From Sphingopyxis sp. H050 (lineage in GTDB: Bacteria > Pseudomonadota > Alphaproteobacteria > Sphingomonadales > Sphingomonadaceae), in contig NZ_LNRZ01000008.1 of assembly GCF_001468265.1 (NCBI RefSeq), positions 1 through 64,000 of the forward strand: a DNA stretch of 64,000 bases, read 5' to 3'. The position numbers were made by a program, and so were the translations under genes. Below are positions 9,147-18,910 of the stretch, in pieces. Under the pieces are notes generated by a model that saw nothing but the letters and a program-made list of their open reading frames with translations, did not search any database and was not told the origin of the DNA. Position 1 is the first letter of the stretch. Every line of letters begins with the position of its first letter.

Positions 9147-10751
9147 ATGGTCTTTGGCTACATTGTTAACCTAAAACATGAAATTCGGGCCCGCGCTGCC
9201 TTGTCGGCGGTTAGGTTTGCCTTCGCGGCCGCGCTTTTGGCGCCGCCCCTGTTGGCAGGCTGTTCGCGGTCCGAAGCGGCGGCGGCGGCGGATGCTACTC
9301 GCGCGCAGAGCCTGTTCGAACAACGCCGGTTCGCCGAAGCGAGAATGGCCATCAAAGAGGCGATCGCCGAGCAGGATGATGAGCCTCAATATCATATTCT
9401 GAGTGCGCGGATCGAGTTTGCGGTAGACGCCGTGCCACAAGCCTATGACGCCTACAGCAACGCTTTGGCGCTCGATCGCAGTAACATGGAAGCACTGCAG
9501 GCGGTGTCCCAATTGGGGCTGCAGACGGGCCATCTACGAGAGTCCCTCGATGCGACGGAAACAATCCTGTCGCTCGCCCCGGACGACACCAGCGCGCTGC
9601 TGACGCGCGGGCTTCATTCGATCGTCCGCAGCCGATTTGATGAGGCGAACGGATATGCAGACAAGATCCTGTCCCTCGACCCGTCCAACGAAGGCGGTGC
9701 AATTCTGAAGTCTCGCGCCATTTTCAGAAAAGGGCAGTCTCGGATCGCGCTTGAGGTCCTGGATAAATTCACGTCGGTGCGGCCGGCGACCGTCGGCGTC
9801 GCCATGACGCGGCTGGAACTGTATCGGGCCCTCAACGATGCCGATGGGATGCGCGCCGAATTCGCCAAGCTGCGCAGCTTGGCGCCAAACAATGACGCGG
9901 TTCGCATCGACGAGGCAAATTTTGCCTTCAAGGATGGACGGGCCGCCGAAGGCCTTGCGATCACAGCGGCGCTCCTGTCTGATCCGAAATTTTCAAGAAG
10001 CCAAGTTCCGATCATCCTCGACCTGTGGCAGGAGTATAGCCCGCAGGGTCCGTCACAAGCGGATCTTGGGAAAATCGCGGCGCAGGGATCGACGACGGCG
10101 CGCCGGGCGCTGGCGTCCTACTATCTTGAGAGGGGATTTCTCGCGCAGGCTCAAACAGCCATGTCGACCGTGACGGGCGCCGACCGGGTTGCCCTCGACG
10201 CCGGCTTGGCGCTGAAGCAAAAAAGATGGGACAAGGCGCTGGCGCTCGCCAACACGGTGCTGGAGGAAGACAAGAGCCACTGCCTGGCTCTGACCGTCAG
10301 GGCCGAGGTGCGGCTGAATGCGAATAACCTTCAAGGTGCTTTGCGGTCGGCGCAGGAAGCCGCTAGCCAGTGCCCGACGGAGACCTGGGCCTGGCAGCTT
10401 GCCGCGACGAGCTATACGAGGCGGGGCGATTTGGAGAATGCCGAACGCATGTGGCGCCAGGGTATAGACGCCAACCCCCAGAATTCCAGGATTGCGGGCG
10501 CAGCGGTCGCTTGGCTCGAAGCCAATGGCCGGAAGCGGGAGGCCGTGGCAGTCGCTCGGCGCTTAACCCATGATGCGCCTGCGCTCATGAGCGGATGGAG
10601 GATTTACGCCGGCGTCTGCGCGCGCACCGGGTCGAATTGCGCGTCCGATGCGCAGCGCGGACTTGCCGACGCGGCGAGAAGTTATGGAATTGACCTGCTT
10701 CCCGGTCAGCCGCCGCCTAACGGCCTCTTCGGACGTATAGTCACCCGATGA
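9147..10751 (+). CDS. TPR-repeat lipoprotein of the exosortase/EPS system
   Basis: A 534-residue protein with a lipoprotein signal (lipobox LLAGC near residue 39) followed by tetratricopeptide-like helical repeats along its length, for example in ARMAIKEAIAEQDDEPQYH and ANGYADKILSLDPSNEG. This matches the PrsT-type TPR lipoproteins that accompany PEP-CTERM/exosortase EPS clusters, thought to scaffold envelope complexes; the equivalence is inferred from layout. It is divergent from the Wza-like gene, with about 70 bp between the preferred starts, so both probably share this promoter region. The next gene starts four bases before its stop (ATGA), indicating coupling. Confidence 0.75.
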   Translation: MVFGYIVNLKHEIRARAALSAVRFAFAAALLAPPLLAGCSRSEAAAAADATRAQSLFEQRRFAEARMAIKEAIAEQDDEPQYHILSARIEFAVDAVPQAYDAYSNALALDRSNMEALQAVSQLGLQTGHLRESLDATETILSLAPDDTSALLTRGLHSIVRSRFDEANGYADKILSLDPSNEGGAILKSRAIFRKGQSRIALEVLDKFTSVRPATVGVAMTRLELYRALNDADGMRAEFAKLRSLAPNNDAVRIDEANFAFKDGRAAEGLAITAALLSDPKFSRSQVPIILDLWQEYSPQGPSQADLGKIAAQGSTTARRALASYYLERGFLAQAQTAMSTVTGADRVALDAGLALKQKRWDKALALANTVLEEDKSHCLALTVRAEVRLNANNLQGALRSAQEAASQCPTETWAWQLAATSYTRRGDLENAERMWRQGIDANPQNSRIAGAAVAWLEANGRKREAVAVARRLTHDAPALMSGWRIYAGVCARTGSNCASDAQRGLADAARSYGIDLLPGQPPPNGLFGRIVTR

Positions 10752-11539
10752 CCCCGACAGCCGGCGAAAGAACCGATTTCCTCGGACTTCAATTTGACCC
10801 GTGGGAATCGGCAGAGGTTCTACGGTCGATCATCAAGCTTGCGCAGGCGCCGACCTTCTCGTTCGTTGTCACGCCGAATGTCGATCATATCGTCCGGCTC
10901 CAGCGTATCGGCGACCCCGCTCTCAACAAAGCCTATGAGGCAGCGGCGCTGTGCATATGCGACAGCCGCATTCTCTCGCGTCTCGCCTCATGGTCAGGGA
11001 TCGATCTTCCCGCTGTGCCAGGAAGCGATCTGACGCGCGCCCTGCTCGCCGAGCATCTTCCGGATTGCGACGTTGCGGTGATTGGCGGCGACATCGAGTT
11101 GCACGGGGAACTCGAGGCGCGCTACCCCCGCTTCCATTGGCACTTCCACGTACCGCCCATGGGCGTCCGCACCGATAAGATGGCGCGCGAACAAATCGCC
11201 GCTTTCGTGGAAGCGTCGCGCGCCAACGTCGTATTCTTCGCGATCGGCGCCCCTCAGAGCGAAATTGTCTGCGCCGAGATAGGGGCAGGTGGCCGGGCCG
11301 GCGGCGTCGGACTGTGTATCGGGGCGTCCCTCGAATTTCTGACCGGGGCGAAACAGCGTGCACCGCGGTGGTTGCAGCGTGCAGGGCTGGAGTGGTTGTT
11401 CCGGCTCGTCTCAGAACCGCGGCGTCTGGGGCGCCGATATCTTGTCGAAGGGCCGCGGATATTCGGCATATGGCGCCGTTGGAAAAAACTTAGTTCGGAT
11501 CGCGCTCGGTTCGGTTCCATTCCGTCTGACGACGCCTGA
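10748..11539 (+). CDS. WecG/TagA/CpsF-family glycosyltransferase
   Basis: A GT26-family enzyme of 263 residues transferring a sugar, often a HexNAc uronate or HexNAc, to a lipid-linked intermediate. Family landmarks include TPNVDHIVRLQRI near the N-terminus, the conserved Asp in CDSRIL, PGSDL, the central FFAIGAPQSEI, and the C-terminal RAPRWLQRAGLEWLFRLVSE block that anchors these proteins to the membrane. It is coupled to the TPR lipoprotein gene by a four-base overlap. Its 3' end overlaps the convergent GT2 gene by 50 bp, so the two may interfere in transcription. Confidence 0.9.
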   Translation: MTPTAGERTDFLGLQFDPWESAEVLRSIIKLAQAPTFSFVVTPNVDHIVRLQRIGDPALNKAYEAAALCICDSRILSRLASWSGIDLPAVPGSDLTRALLAEHLPDCDVAVIGGDIELHGELEARYPRFHWHFHVPPMGVRTDKMAREQIAAFVEASRANVVFFAIGAPQSEIVCAEIGAGGRAGGVGLCIGASLEFLTGAKQRAPRWLQRAGLEWLFRLVSEPRRLGRRYLVEGPRIFGIWRRWKKLSSDRARFGSIPSDDA

Positions 11540-12659
11540 AAAAGGCGAGATAAATCGGTATCTTCCAGACAATATAGAGTGGTGCGCGAATGAGGTCGGC
11601 CAACGTTAACATTTCACGCGCCTCCCGCCCCCACGCCACGAAAAGCAAGAGCATCACGAGCGTAAGCGGAGCCAGTAGGACGATCAGGGGCGAATAGCTT
11701 CCCGTCGGCAATATAAGTAGCCCGACCGCTGCGATCGCCGGAACGACCAAGCCAATCAGAAGAGCGAGAGGGGGAATTAAGAGGTGGGCGCCAAGCGCCG
11801 CCAAATGCCGCGACCTACGTCTGATCGCGGTCGCCAGCAACGGCCCTGCTTGACGGGATGCCGTCTCGAGAAACCCGTGTTCCCACCGGCTACGTTGTCC
11901 CCGGCCGGCATTGAGCCCGGCGGCAGGGCTTGTCACCAGCACCGCATCGTCAAGGATCACCTTGATCCCGTCGCGTGCAAGTTCCAAGCCCAGATCGAGA
12001 TCTTCTACCATATTGGACGTCGCGAGCGGGATGCGCCTGAAGAGGATCCACGGAAACGCCATGCCCGTCCCGAAGAGCAGGGCCCCTCCCCCGATCCTCA
12101 TCAGGCCCCGCGCCCGCACCAGATTTTTGATGAGCATCGCAAAGTTCGAGAGTCCCACCAGTGGTGAGGAGTTGGCTGGAGCAACGAGAAGATTCGCGGC
12201 CTGAACCGGCGCGCCCGAAACGACGGCCCGCGCCGTCAGACGTCCCGCGCCCTCGGCGGTGATCCGACAATCGGCGTCGAGGACGAGAACAGCCTCGGGC
12301 GGAGCGAGCGAAAGATGGTCGCGCCCAAAAGCGAGTGCGAAGCCTTTGCCGCGACGTTCGCAATCGTGACGCTCCACAACTTCAGCACCCGCCGCACGCG
12401 CAAGGGCTGCCGTGTCATCGCTGCAATTGTCGGCAACGACCAATATGCGCGCGGCAGGGGACGTGGCGCGTAGAGATGCCACGGTGGCCGCAATGCCCGC
12501 CGCTTCATTATGTGCGGGAATGACGATGGCAAAAGCCGCAGCAGGCCCTTCGCCCGGCGAAAATCGGAGGGGCGCAAGACCCGCGGCCAGTTCGAGCGCC
12601 AGGTAGGACAGCGCGAAAGCGAATGGAGCCGCGATTAGCCAGGCAAGGAGTTCCAGCAT
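11490..12659 (-). CDS. Membrane GT2 glycosyltransferase (cellulose-synthase-like)
   Basis: A processive-type or membrane-bound GT2 of about 389 residues. An N-terminal transmembrane helix (LAWLIAAPFAFALSYLALEL) is followed by the GT-A core: AIVIPAHNEAAGIAATV, ILVVADNCSDDTA, the metal-binding LVLDADCR, then MVEDLDLGLEL and a QRSRWEHG motif like the QxxRW motif of processive synthases. Three or more hydrophobic helices follow near the C-terminus. ATG 12659 is preferred because the ORF's upstream 16 residues are charged and precede the helix. The last 50 bp overlap the convergent WecG-type gene. Confidence 0.82.
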   Translation of the reverse strand: MLELLAWLIAAPFAFALSYLALELAAGLAPLRFSPGEGPAAAFAIVIPAHNEAAGIAATVASLRATSPAARILVVADNCSDDTAALARAAGAEVVERHDCERRGKGFALAFGRDHLSLAPPEAVLVLDADCRITAEGAGRLTARAVVSGAPVQAANLLVAPANSSPLVGLSNFAMLIKNLVRARGLMRIGGGALLFGTGMAFPWILFRRIPLATSNMVEDLDLGLELARDGIKVILDDAVLVTSPAAGLNAGRGQRSRWEHGFLETASRQAGPLLATAIRRRSRHLAALGAHLLIPPLALLIGLVVPAIAAVGLLILPTGSYSPLIVLLAPLTLVMLLLFVAWGREAREMLTLADLIRAPLYIVWKIPIYLAFFRRRQTEWNRTERDPN

Positions 12660-12800
12660 GCTGCCCCGCGTGTAGCTTATACGCGCCGCACGGCAAGCTT
12701 TGCGCATCCTTTTGTCTCAAAGTGCGACCCTCACCACTCGGGCCTATGCAATTTCCTGGCGCCTGTTTAGAGAGAGCGCGTCAATAGGGGAATGATTTCA

Positions 12801-13760
12801 ATGCCGCGCGAATATTCTATGGCTCGCAGAGTACTCGTGACGGGCGGCGCAGGCTTCGTAGGCTCGCACCTCATAGATCGCCTGATCGAGCAAGGCGACG
12901 AAGTACTTTGCGTGGACAATCTGTTCACCGGCGCAAAAGCCAATATCGCGCATCTGCTAGGACATCCGCGCTTCGAGTTCCTTCGTCACGACATTTGTCA
13001 CCCGCTGTTTGTCGAGGTCGACGCGATCTTCAATCTCGCCTGCCCCGCCTCGCCGATCCATTATCAGCACGACCCGGTTCAGACGACTAAGGTCTCGGTA
13101 ATCGGCTCCATCAACATGCTTGGTCTCGCGAAGCGGATTAAAGCGCCGATCCTGCAGGCCTCGACCAGCGAGGTCTATGGCGATCCGACGCAGCACCCTC
13201 AAACCGAGGCATATTGGGGTAATGTCAATCCAATCGGGCTTCGCAGCTGCTATGACGAGGGCAAACGCTGCGCGGAGACGTTGTTTTTCGATTACAATCG
13301 TCAGCACGGCATCGACATCAAGGTCGCCCGTATCTTCAACACCTACGGGCCGCGAATGCATCCTGCCGATGGCCGCGTGGTATCGAATTTCGTCATGCAA
13401 GCCCTGCGCGGCGAGGATATCACGATCTATGGCGACGGCTCACAGACGCGCAGCTTCTGTTATGTCGACGATCTGGTCGAAGCGCTGCTCCGACTTATGG
13501 ACTCGCGTGACGGATTTACGGGTCCGGTCAATCTCGGCAATCCTGTCGAGTTCACAATTCGCGAACTCGCGGAACTGGTGATCGAGCTTACCGGAGCTCG
13601 TTCGAAGCTCATCCAGCTGCCGCTTCCCTCCGACGATCCGACTCAGCGGAAACCCGACATCGCGCTCGCGCGGAAAGAGCTTGATTGGGAACCTGGCATC
13701 GCGCTGCGCGAAGGGCTTGGTAAAACCATTGCTTACTTCCGATCACTAGGGAACCCATAA
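12801..13760 (+). CDS. UDP-glucuronate decarboxylase (UDP-xylose synthase), SDR family
   Basis: Probably converts UDP-glucuronate to UDP-xylose, a cytoplasmic donor for EPS synthesis. Residues show the NAD-binding [12 protein letters not shown] motif, the UXS-type FLRHDI and [16 protein letters not shown] blocks, the STSEVYGDP segment, and the catalytic YxxxK in [26 protein letters not shown] and [14 protein letters not shown] are also characteristic of this subfamily. ATG 12801 has a GGGGA ribosome site at good spacing; 12792 and 12819 are alternatives. Length of 319 residues matches soluble bacterial UXS. Its presence suggests xylose or a derivative in the polymer. Confidence 0.9.
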   Translation: MPREYSMARRVLVTGGAGFVGSHLIDRLIEQGDEVLCVDNLFTGAKANIAHLLGHPRFEFLRHDICHPLFVEVDAIFNLACPASPIHYQHDPVQTTKVSVIGSINMLGLAKRIKAPILQASTSEVYGDPTQHPQTEAYWGNVNPIGLRSCYDEGKRCAETLFFDYNRQHGIDIKVARIFNTYGPRMHPADGRVVSNFVMQALRGEDITIYGDGSQTRSFCYVDDLVEALLRLMDSRDGFTGPVNLGNPVEFTIRELAELVIELTGARSKLIQLPLPSDDPTQRKPDIALARKELDWEPGIALREGLGKTIAYFRSLGNP

Positions 13761-13770
13761 CTCAACGTCC

Positions 13771-13785
13771 GCGGCGCAAAGCCGC
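13771..13785. terminator. Short hairpin between convergent genes
   Basis: GCGGC and GCCGC arms surround a five-base loop in the 35-bp gap between the decarboxylase gene and the convergent acyltransferase gene. There is no convincing T-run, so termination here is only a possibility. Confidence 0.3.
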
Positions 13786-13795
13786 TTGTCCTGGG

Positions 13796-14830
13796 CTAGG
13801 AAGATGTTCGCGACGCGATAAAGCGGCCCGCAAGGCGCGTGAAAAGACGCTCATAATAGCGGGTCGAGAGGTGGGCGAACAGCAACGTCGCGAACAAAAG
13901 CGGCGGCCTTAGGGCGTATTTGACAAACTTACTTTCTCCGGCTCCGCCGAGCGGCGTTGCGGTCAGCATGCCGTGGATCACGTATATGGCGTAGCTGATT
14001 TCGGCCACGTAAGCCGCGGCCTTCCCCGTCCAAAGCTCTCGTGCCTTCTCCGGAAAACGATAGAGGGACAATCCGACTGCAAGCATCGCGATATAAGGGC
14101 GTAAATATGACGCAGGGCCCAGCGCCGGCAGGCTGACCACAGGAAGCGCGATCAGGAACAAGATTGGCGTCCACGCCGGTAGCCGGGTTAACAAGGCCTT
14201 GCCCCAACCGTTGATCCAGACCAGCGCAATCACCCCCCCGGCGAGAATCTCATCGATACGGTACCAAGTGACGATGCTGATCACTTCATCGTTGGAAATC
14301 CTGAGCGCTGTAATTGCGAAGCACGCTAGGGGAATCAGATATAGCGCTCTGCTCCCGGCGAGCGCCACTGCGACCGCCGCGAGCAGATAAAACTGCATCT
14401 CGACACACAGGCTCCACAAATGCTCGCCGCCCGGCAACAATGTCGCGGGAGGCAAGTTCGATATGAAGAGCAGGTTCGCGATGGCCTCCGCGCCGCTGGA
14501 TCGATTTACGATGATCAAGATCAACATCGCGGCCCAAGCGAGCGGAACGATCCGCGCAACCCGTTTGATCATAAAAACACCGACTCTGCTGTCGCTGTGC
14601 AAAAAGTTTGTGATCAGGAATCCCGAAAGGCAAAAGAACAACGCCATGCCCGAAGCGCCTATCGCATCATTCAGTTGGAGGGCGTGGGAGCCAACAGGCA
14701 ACCAATGCGCTGATAACACCAATATGATGCTTAAAGCGCGCCATCCATCCAGAATGGCGATGTGGGACCTCAACGTTGTGCCCACCGATATGGAGTGATG
14801 AATATCAAATCGGTGCCGAGAGCGAAACAA
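13796..14830 (-). CDS. Acyltransferase 3 family membrane protein
   Basis: An integral membrane O-acyltransferase (AT3, OafA/YrhL-like) of up to 344 residues with about ten hydrophobic helices. The first helix carries the family signature (ILDGWRALSIILVLSAHWLP) with the conserved Arg and His. FFCLSGFLITNFL and VEMQFYLLAA are other landmarks. Such proteins acetylate or acylate sugars of EPS or lipopolysaccharide with substrate taken from the cytoplasm. The start is uncertain: the ORF opens with TTG and a GTG lies 15 codons further in. A second AT3 protein is at 27168 and a third AT3 domain is fused in the 30288-32918 gene, so the polymer probably carries several substituents. Confidence 0.8.
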   Translation of the reverse strand: MFRSRHRFDIHHSISVGTTLRSHIAILDGWRALSIILVLSAHWLPVGSHALQLNDAIGASGMALFFCLSGFLITNFLHSDSRVGVFMIKRVARIVPLAWAAMLILIIVNRSSGAEAIANLLFISNLPPATLLPGGEHLWSLCVEMQFYLLAAVAVALAGSRALYLIPLACFAITALRISNDEVISIVTWYRIDEILAGGVIALVWINGWGKALLTRLPAWTPILFLIALPVVSLPALGPASYLRPYIAMLAVGLSLYRFPEKARELWTGKAAAYVAEISYAIYVIHGMLTATPLGGAGESKFVKYALRPPLLFATLLFAHLSTRYYERLFTRLAGRFIASRTSS

Positions 14831-15070
14831 ATCGCTCCAAACCGCTCCAAATTGCGCAAAAGCGGGGCTGAGATTGTCAGCAAAGGGGGAAAATTAAGCC
14901 TTTTCTTCCCATCACTAGAATAGGTTGCGCCGCAACGGCCAAGCAGCGAGCGAATGCTTCTCAACACGCGCATTGTGAGCCCCCTCCACCACTATGCTGC
15001 CTTGTACATATGCGAAACGGTCAGGCCAAGCAGCGAGATGGGCAATTGGCTGCACCGTGCGAACGACTGA

Positions 15071-16153
15071 TCAACGGCTTTGCAGCAAGCTTTCGATAAA
15101 TTGCTGGTACTGCATGGCGACATTTGGCCACGCGAAGCGATCTATGCCGTGCGCAACCCCATTTCGTTGCCGCCCCGCCGCAACCGCCCCGGTGAGCGAG
15201 CGACCAAGCGCGCCTTCGTCTTCGGTGTCGCAAAGAAAGGCCGAATTGTCGGCCAATATCCACCGCAGCCTCTCGGTATCATGGCCGACGATGGGCAGCC
15301 CGCTAGCCCAGGCTTCCAGAAAGACATTGCCAAAGGATTCAAGCAAAGAGAGATGGAGAAACGCATCTGCCGAGCGATAGAGCGCGGGCATCTCGGTCGC
15401 CGGCAGGCTTATCCGTCGGTATCGCCCAGGGAGCAGATTTGCCGCCATGGCCTCGGCATCACTGCGTAGGGGCCCGTCGCCCGCAACGACCAGATGTGCG
15501 CCATCCATGCGAGATAAGGCTTTTATTCCGTCCTCGACGCGCTTTGTCGGTATGAGCGCGCTAACCATGAGAACAATCGGCTTGTCCGTCGGCAGGCCGA
15601 GACGCTCCCGCTCGTCGGCTCCAGTGTGGAAGCGCCCCAGATCCACGCCATTCGGGATGACCGTGCACGACCACCGAGCCGAGTTTCGCTCGAAGTAATC
15701 GGGGTTCGTACAAACCAGACCGTCACACCAGAACGTGCGGTACTCCGAATTATCGGCATAAGCCGGCCAATCGCCGTTCTGAGTCACGAAAATTTGCAGC
15801 GGCGATGCGTTCGCGGGGCGCCGCAGCGCCCAATGCGTAAAGGGAAAGGAACAGGTGATCACGGCGTCAAAATCTGCCGGGCGGTAGGCACGGAGCAGGT
15901 TCGCCGCAAACGTCATGTCTTCCCATGCGGTCTCACTGCGAAGCGGCGGGAAGAAGGGATATTTCTCGAACCGCTCTCGGCGGACGGACGATACACGCCT
16001 ATATGCATAGGACGCCCCGGGGCGGGCCGGGCCGGAGCCTGCAACCGTAACAGCATGCCCCAACCTTGCGAGTTCCTCGGCGACCGAAAGAAGCGCAACT
16101 TCGGCACCGCGATCATATCGGTGAAATCCGGGCAAGGCGAAAAGCAGTCTCAT
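15071..16153 (-). CDS. GT4-family glycosyltransferase
   Basis: A GT-B fold retaining glycosyltransferase of 360 residues. The N-terminal domain starts MRLLFALPGFHRYDRGAE, with the EVALLSVAEELARLGHAVTV helix typical of family members. VIPNGVDLGRFH and IVLMVSALIPTKRVEDGIKA open the nucleotide-sugar domain, and SFGNVFLEAWASGLPIVG holds the second Glu of the EX7E motif. ATG 16153 gives a normal N-terminus. It lies 240 bp upstream of the acyltransferase gene on the same strand, with a short tandem repeat of GCTCCAAA in the gap near 14835. Probably adds one sugar of the EPS repeat; specificity unknown. Confidence 0.85.
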   Translation of the reverse strand: MRLLFALPGFHRYDRGAEVALLSVAEELARLGHAVTVAGSGPARPGASYAYRRVSSVRRERFEKYPFFPPLRSETAWEDMTFAANLLRAYRPADFDAVITCSFPFTHWALRRPANASPLQIFVTQNGDWPAYADNSEYRTFWCDGLVCTNPDYFERNSARWSCTVIPNGVDLGRFHTGADERERLGLPTDKPIVLMVSALIPTKRVEDGIKALSRMDGAHLVVAGDGPLRSDAEAMAANLLPGRYRRISLPATEMPALYRSADAFLHLSLLESFGNVFLEAWASGLPIVGHDTERLRWILADNSAFLCDTEDEGALGRSLTGAVAAGRQRNGVAHGIDRFAWPNVAMQYQQFIESLLQSR

Positions 16154-16302
16154 TCACAATTCCATTCTGGCGCCGCAGGGGTGGCCTACCTCGCACGCGT
16201 GGTAAGGCAGCCCGATGGACCTGCGACACCCAAAGCCGAGATAATGGCGAAGCGTTTAGAACCGGTTAGGGTCAAGGCCGACCGCTTCCAGCCTCGATCG
16301 GA

Positions 16303-17100
16303 TCAAGTTCCCAAGCACGCGATATAGTCGTTGAACCGGCAATCGGCCGGCGAGTTGACGGGCGCTAGCGAAGTGCGGGTCAGGCGCTTCTCAATCCCGA
16401 AAATCGCATAGCCGCGCGCCTTCAGGAGATCGCCGATCACCCCTCCTGCCCCCGTGCCTTGATCCTCGAACAGGATCGCGCGCGGTTTCAGTCGCTCGAG
16501 TTGCGGACCGATCGCGCGAAAAATCGGCTCTTCGTGCCCCTCCACGTCAATCTTGATGAGATCCACTCGCTCGAGCTTAGCAAAAAAGAGAGCGGCATCG
16601 ATCGCCGGTACAAGCAGATCACCATCATCACAGATTTTCGATGCCCCGCGGTTAGTCTCGTCGATCCGAAAGCGCAGGTCTGCTTCCCGGTCAGAGAGCG
16701 CCACGCGATGGATTTGCGCCCGCGTGCCGAACGGCTGCATATTTTTCTCAAGCAATTCGACGATGCCTGGCTGCGGCTCAACGCAAACGACGCTCGACCG
16801 CTCTACAAGCTTCAAAAAACATGCCGAGACATATCCGACGTTGGCGCCGATATCGACCATGACATCGCCCGCTCTGGCAGCATCGAGGAGGATTTGAACG
16901 ACCGAACGGTCGAATTTGCCCGAGAGGAGAATGTGTCGACCAATCAGATCATCTGCGCGCACATGGATGTCAAAATCGTCGCTGGTTCTTGCCAGACGTT
17001 CGCCGGAACCAAGGTCGATGTCGCGACCGAACCTGTCCAGAATCCGCCCCGAGCCATTTGCGAACGGCCAGTAGCGAGAGGCAAAAGCGGCTAGTTGCAT
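16303..17100 (-). CDS. FkbM-family SAM-dependent methyltransferase
   Basis: A predicted O-methyltransferase of 265 residues. The SAM-binding motif I is VMVDIGANVGYVSACFLKL, followed by VVCVEPQPGIVELLEKN (motif II region) and LIKIDVEGHEEPIFRAI, all hallmarks of the FkbM family. In EPS loci such enzymes usually methylate sugar hydroxyls, which can cap chains or change hydrophobicity. ATG 17100 is chosen over a TTG four codons upstream. It is divergent from the PEP-CTERM gene at 17.4 kb and 150 bp from the upstream end of the glycosyltransferase gene. The acceptor is unknown. Confidence 0.85.
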   Translation of the reverse strand: MQLAAFASRYWPFANGSGRILDRFGRDIDLGSGERLARTSDDFDIHVRADDLIGRHILLSGKFDRSVVQILLDAARAGDVMVDIGANVGYVSACFLKLVERSSVVCVEPQPGIVELLEKNMQPFGTRAQIHRVALSDREADLRFRIDETNRGASKICDDGDLLVPAIDAALFFAKLERVDLIKIDVEGHEEPIFRAIGPQLERLKPRAILFEDQGTGAGGVIGDLLKARGYAIFGIEKRLTRTSLAPVNSPADCRFNDYIACLGT

Positions 17101-17490
17101 CGCTCCGAGCAATAGCGGATTTAACCGTTAGAGCAATTGCGCGATGACATGTGCGTTGAGATTTACTCTCGCCCCGCCCCCATCTCGCCGCGGTGGAAGC
17201 CCCGGCTGCCTCCTGCGTTATTTGCAGCAACCGTCGCCGGGAGCCTCCCTGTCCATTAATGCCGAGATGGAGCCGTCCGTCCGGATAGCGATAAGAACCC
17301 ACTCGAATCTCGGGATTTTCCCGTCGAACGCGGTAGCCTAAGTTTTCGTAACCGTGCGAGACATCTGTCCGAGGGCGAACTGATCGAACTCAAACATCAG
17401 ATTTACATGGTTAAAACCATTCCAGAGTGGGACGCCAGCTACGTCACAAAGAGAGTTTCTCTTACCGCCAAATTAAGATATTCAGCTTGG
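17101..17490. other. Intergenic region between divergent methyltransferase and PEP-CTERM genes
   Basis: About 300-390 bp depending on which start is used for the plus-strand gene. It should hold promoters for both directions. The last 100 bp are richer in A and T than the surroundings (near 17395-17420). I see no clear hairpin terminator, no repeated element and no convincing conserved ORF. Confidence 0.4.
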
Positions 17491-18168
17491 ATGTCGGGAT
17501 TCGTAACATATCTTAAATTGCGGTCGCGCTTCGCTGCCGGCGTTATAGCCTTGATGCTGCTGGTGTTGGCGTCGGTGACCCTCCCGGCTTTCAACGGCGA
17601 TAGCGGATCCCTGATGGCGCAGACGTCGGAAGCGATCAGTCGCTTCATCGGCCGATCGCCGGGTGAGCGCGGCGAGACCGATCTCATCAAGACGAAAATC
17701 AAGCGCGCGAAGGGCAAGCCTGGTGGTAAGTTGCTTGCCACCGCCCCGCGGGCCAAACCCGCTGAAGCCGAAGAGCGCGCGCTTGGCAAGATTTTCGATA
17801 CGCCTCCGGAAGAGGCTGTTCAGTCGTTGACAGGCGTGCCGATAGGCCCGCTTGCGCTTGGAAACGTGTTTCCGAGCGATTTCGGCGATTTTGGTGACGT
17901 AGCGGGTGGCGGCGGCGTGCCCGGGGGCGGATTCCCCGGCGGGATCAGCACGGTAATTCCGTCCGCAACACCCGGCGGACCAACCGGTCCCACTGATCCC
18001 GCAAATCCGGTCGATCCCACTAACCCAACCAACCCCACCAACCCGACGGACCCGGTCGGCGCTGTCCCGGAGCCGGGAACATGGGTCATGATGATCGTGG
18101 GTTTCGCCCTTTGCGGCGCGTCACTCCGCCGTCGGCGCAAATGGTCGAGCGCACCGAGCGTCGCGTGA
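17491..18168 (+). CDS. PEP-CTERM (PEPxxWA-type) surface protein with Pro/Asn repeat
   Basis: A secreted protein ending in an exosortase sorting tail: VPEPGTWVMMIVGFALCGA followed by SLRRRRK. An N-terminal hydrophobic segment (AAGVIALMLLVLASVTLPAF) acts as signal. The middle is low in hydrophobics, with a Gly-rich stretch and a short tandem repeat of (D/N)PT-type units (NPTNPTNPTDP) just before the tail, likely an extended spacer. ATG 17491 is used; an in-frame ATG at 17407 would add 28 residues and neither has a strong ribosome site. Its stop overlaps the start of the L,D-transpeptidase gene by one base (TGATG), so the two are co-translated. Likely substrate of the exosortase at 21.6 kb. Confidence 0.78.
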   Translation: MSGFVTYLKLRSRFAAGVIALMLLVLASVTLPAFNGDSGSLMAQTSEAISRFIGRSPGERGETDLIKTKIKRAKGKPGGKLLATAPRAKPAEAEERALGKIFDTPPEEAVQSLTGVPIGPLALGNVFPSDFGDFGDVAGGGGVPGGGFPGGISTVIPSATPGGPTGPTDPANPVDPTNPTNPTNPTDPVGAVPEPGTWVMMIVGFALCGASLRRRRKWSSAPSVA

Positions 18169-18833
18169 TGCGAAAGTGGGTGGCCTGCAGTGCAGCCGTC
18201 GCTGCCTGTTCGATCACAGTCGCCGTCCTCGCCATACAAAGCTCCGCTGGTCCGTTGCGGGAGAAGAGCCTCGACCGCTCAACTGCAATCGTGCCTGCCA
18301 TTTCGCCCGATCGCGACTATCTGACACCTGCCGAAGCCGATGCCGCGCACCGCGCCCAACTTCTGCCAGCGGGCACCAAGTCGCTCCTCAAGGCCGACAA
18401 GCCGCTGCGGCACGGTGAATTCGAATGGAATGACAAAGATGTGCCGACAGGCAAGATCGTCGTCTGGGTCGATCTGCGGCGACAGATGATCTCGGTTCTA
18501 CGCGGCGGGCATGAAATCGGCACAGCGGTCGTCGTATATGGAGCGGACGGCATGGCCACCCCGACCGGCCGATTTCCGATTCTTTCGAAACACCGCGATT
18601 ATCATTCACGCGCCTACGACGCTCCGATGCCCTACGCGATGTTCATCACCAAGACGGGTGTCGCGCTGCACGGCAGTCCGATGTCAAGCAGGCATGCAAC
18701 GCATGGCTGCGTCGGCCTGCCAATCGAGTTCGCCCGCCTGCTTTTTGCTGTAGCAAAACCGGGAGACGAGGTCGGCGTGTTCAATTCCGACCCCACTGTT
18801 GCCCGACAGTTTGTCGCAACATTCATTAGTTAA
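18168..18833 (+). CDS. L,D-transpeptidase (YkuD family)
   Basis: A periplasmic peptidoglycan-modifying enzyme forming 3-3 crosslinks or attaching proteins to meso-diaminopimelate. It has an N-terminal membrane signal (WVACSAAVAACSITVAVLAI), a charged linker, then the YkuD fold beginning GKIVVWVDLRRQMISVLRGG. The catalytic motif is complete: HGSPMSSRHATHGCVGLP with the nucleophile Cys at about residue 181. Length of 221 residues is usual for a minimal member. ATG 18168 overlaps the stop of the PEP-CTERM gene, which supports this start and suggests the two proteins act together at the cell surface. Confidence 0.92.
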   Translation: MRKWVACSAAVAACSITVAVLAIQSSAGPLREKSLDRSTAIVPAISPDRDYLTPAEADAAHRAQLLPAGTKSLLKADKPLRHGEFEWNDKDVPTGKIVVWVDLRRQMISVLRGGHEIGTAVVVYGADGMATPTGRFPILSKHRDYHSRAYDAPMPYAMFITKTGVALHGSPMSSRHATHGCVGLPIEFARLLFAVAKPGDEVGVFNSDPTVARQFVATFIS

Positions 18834-18910
18834 GGCCTCTTAACCTTAACTTCTCACGCGGTCTTAGCAACCGCTGCACTAAGGCACGCCCCAAGACTTG
18901 GGGATTTGCC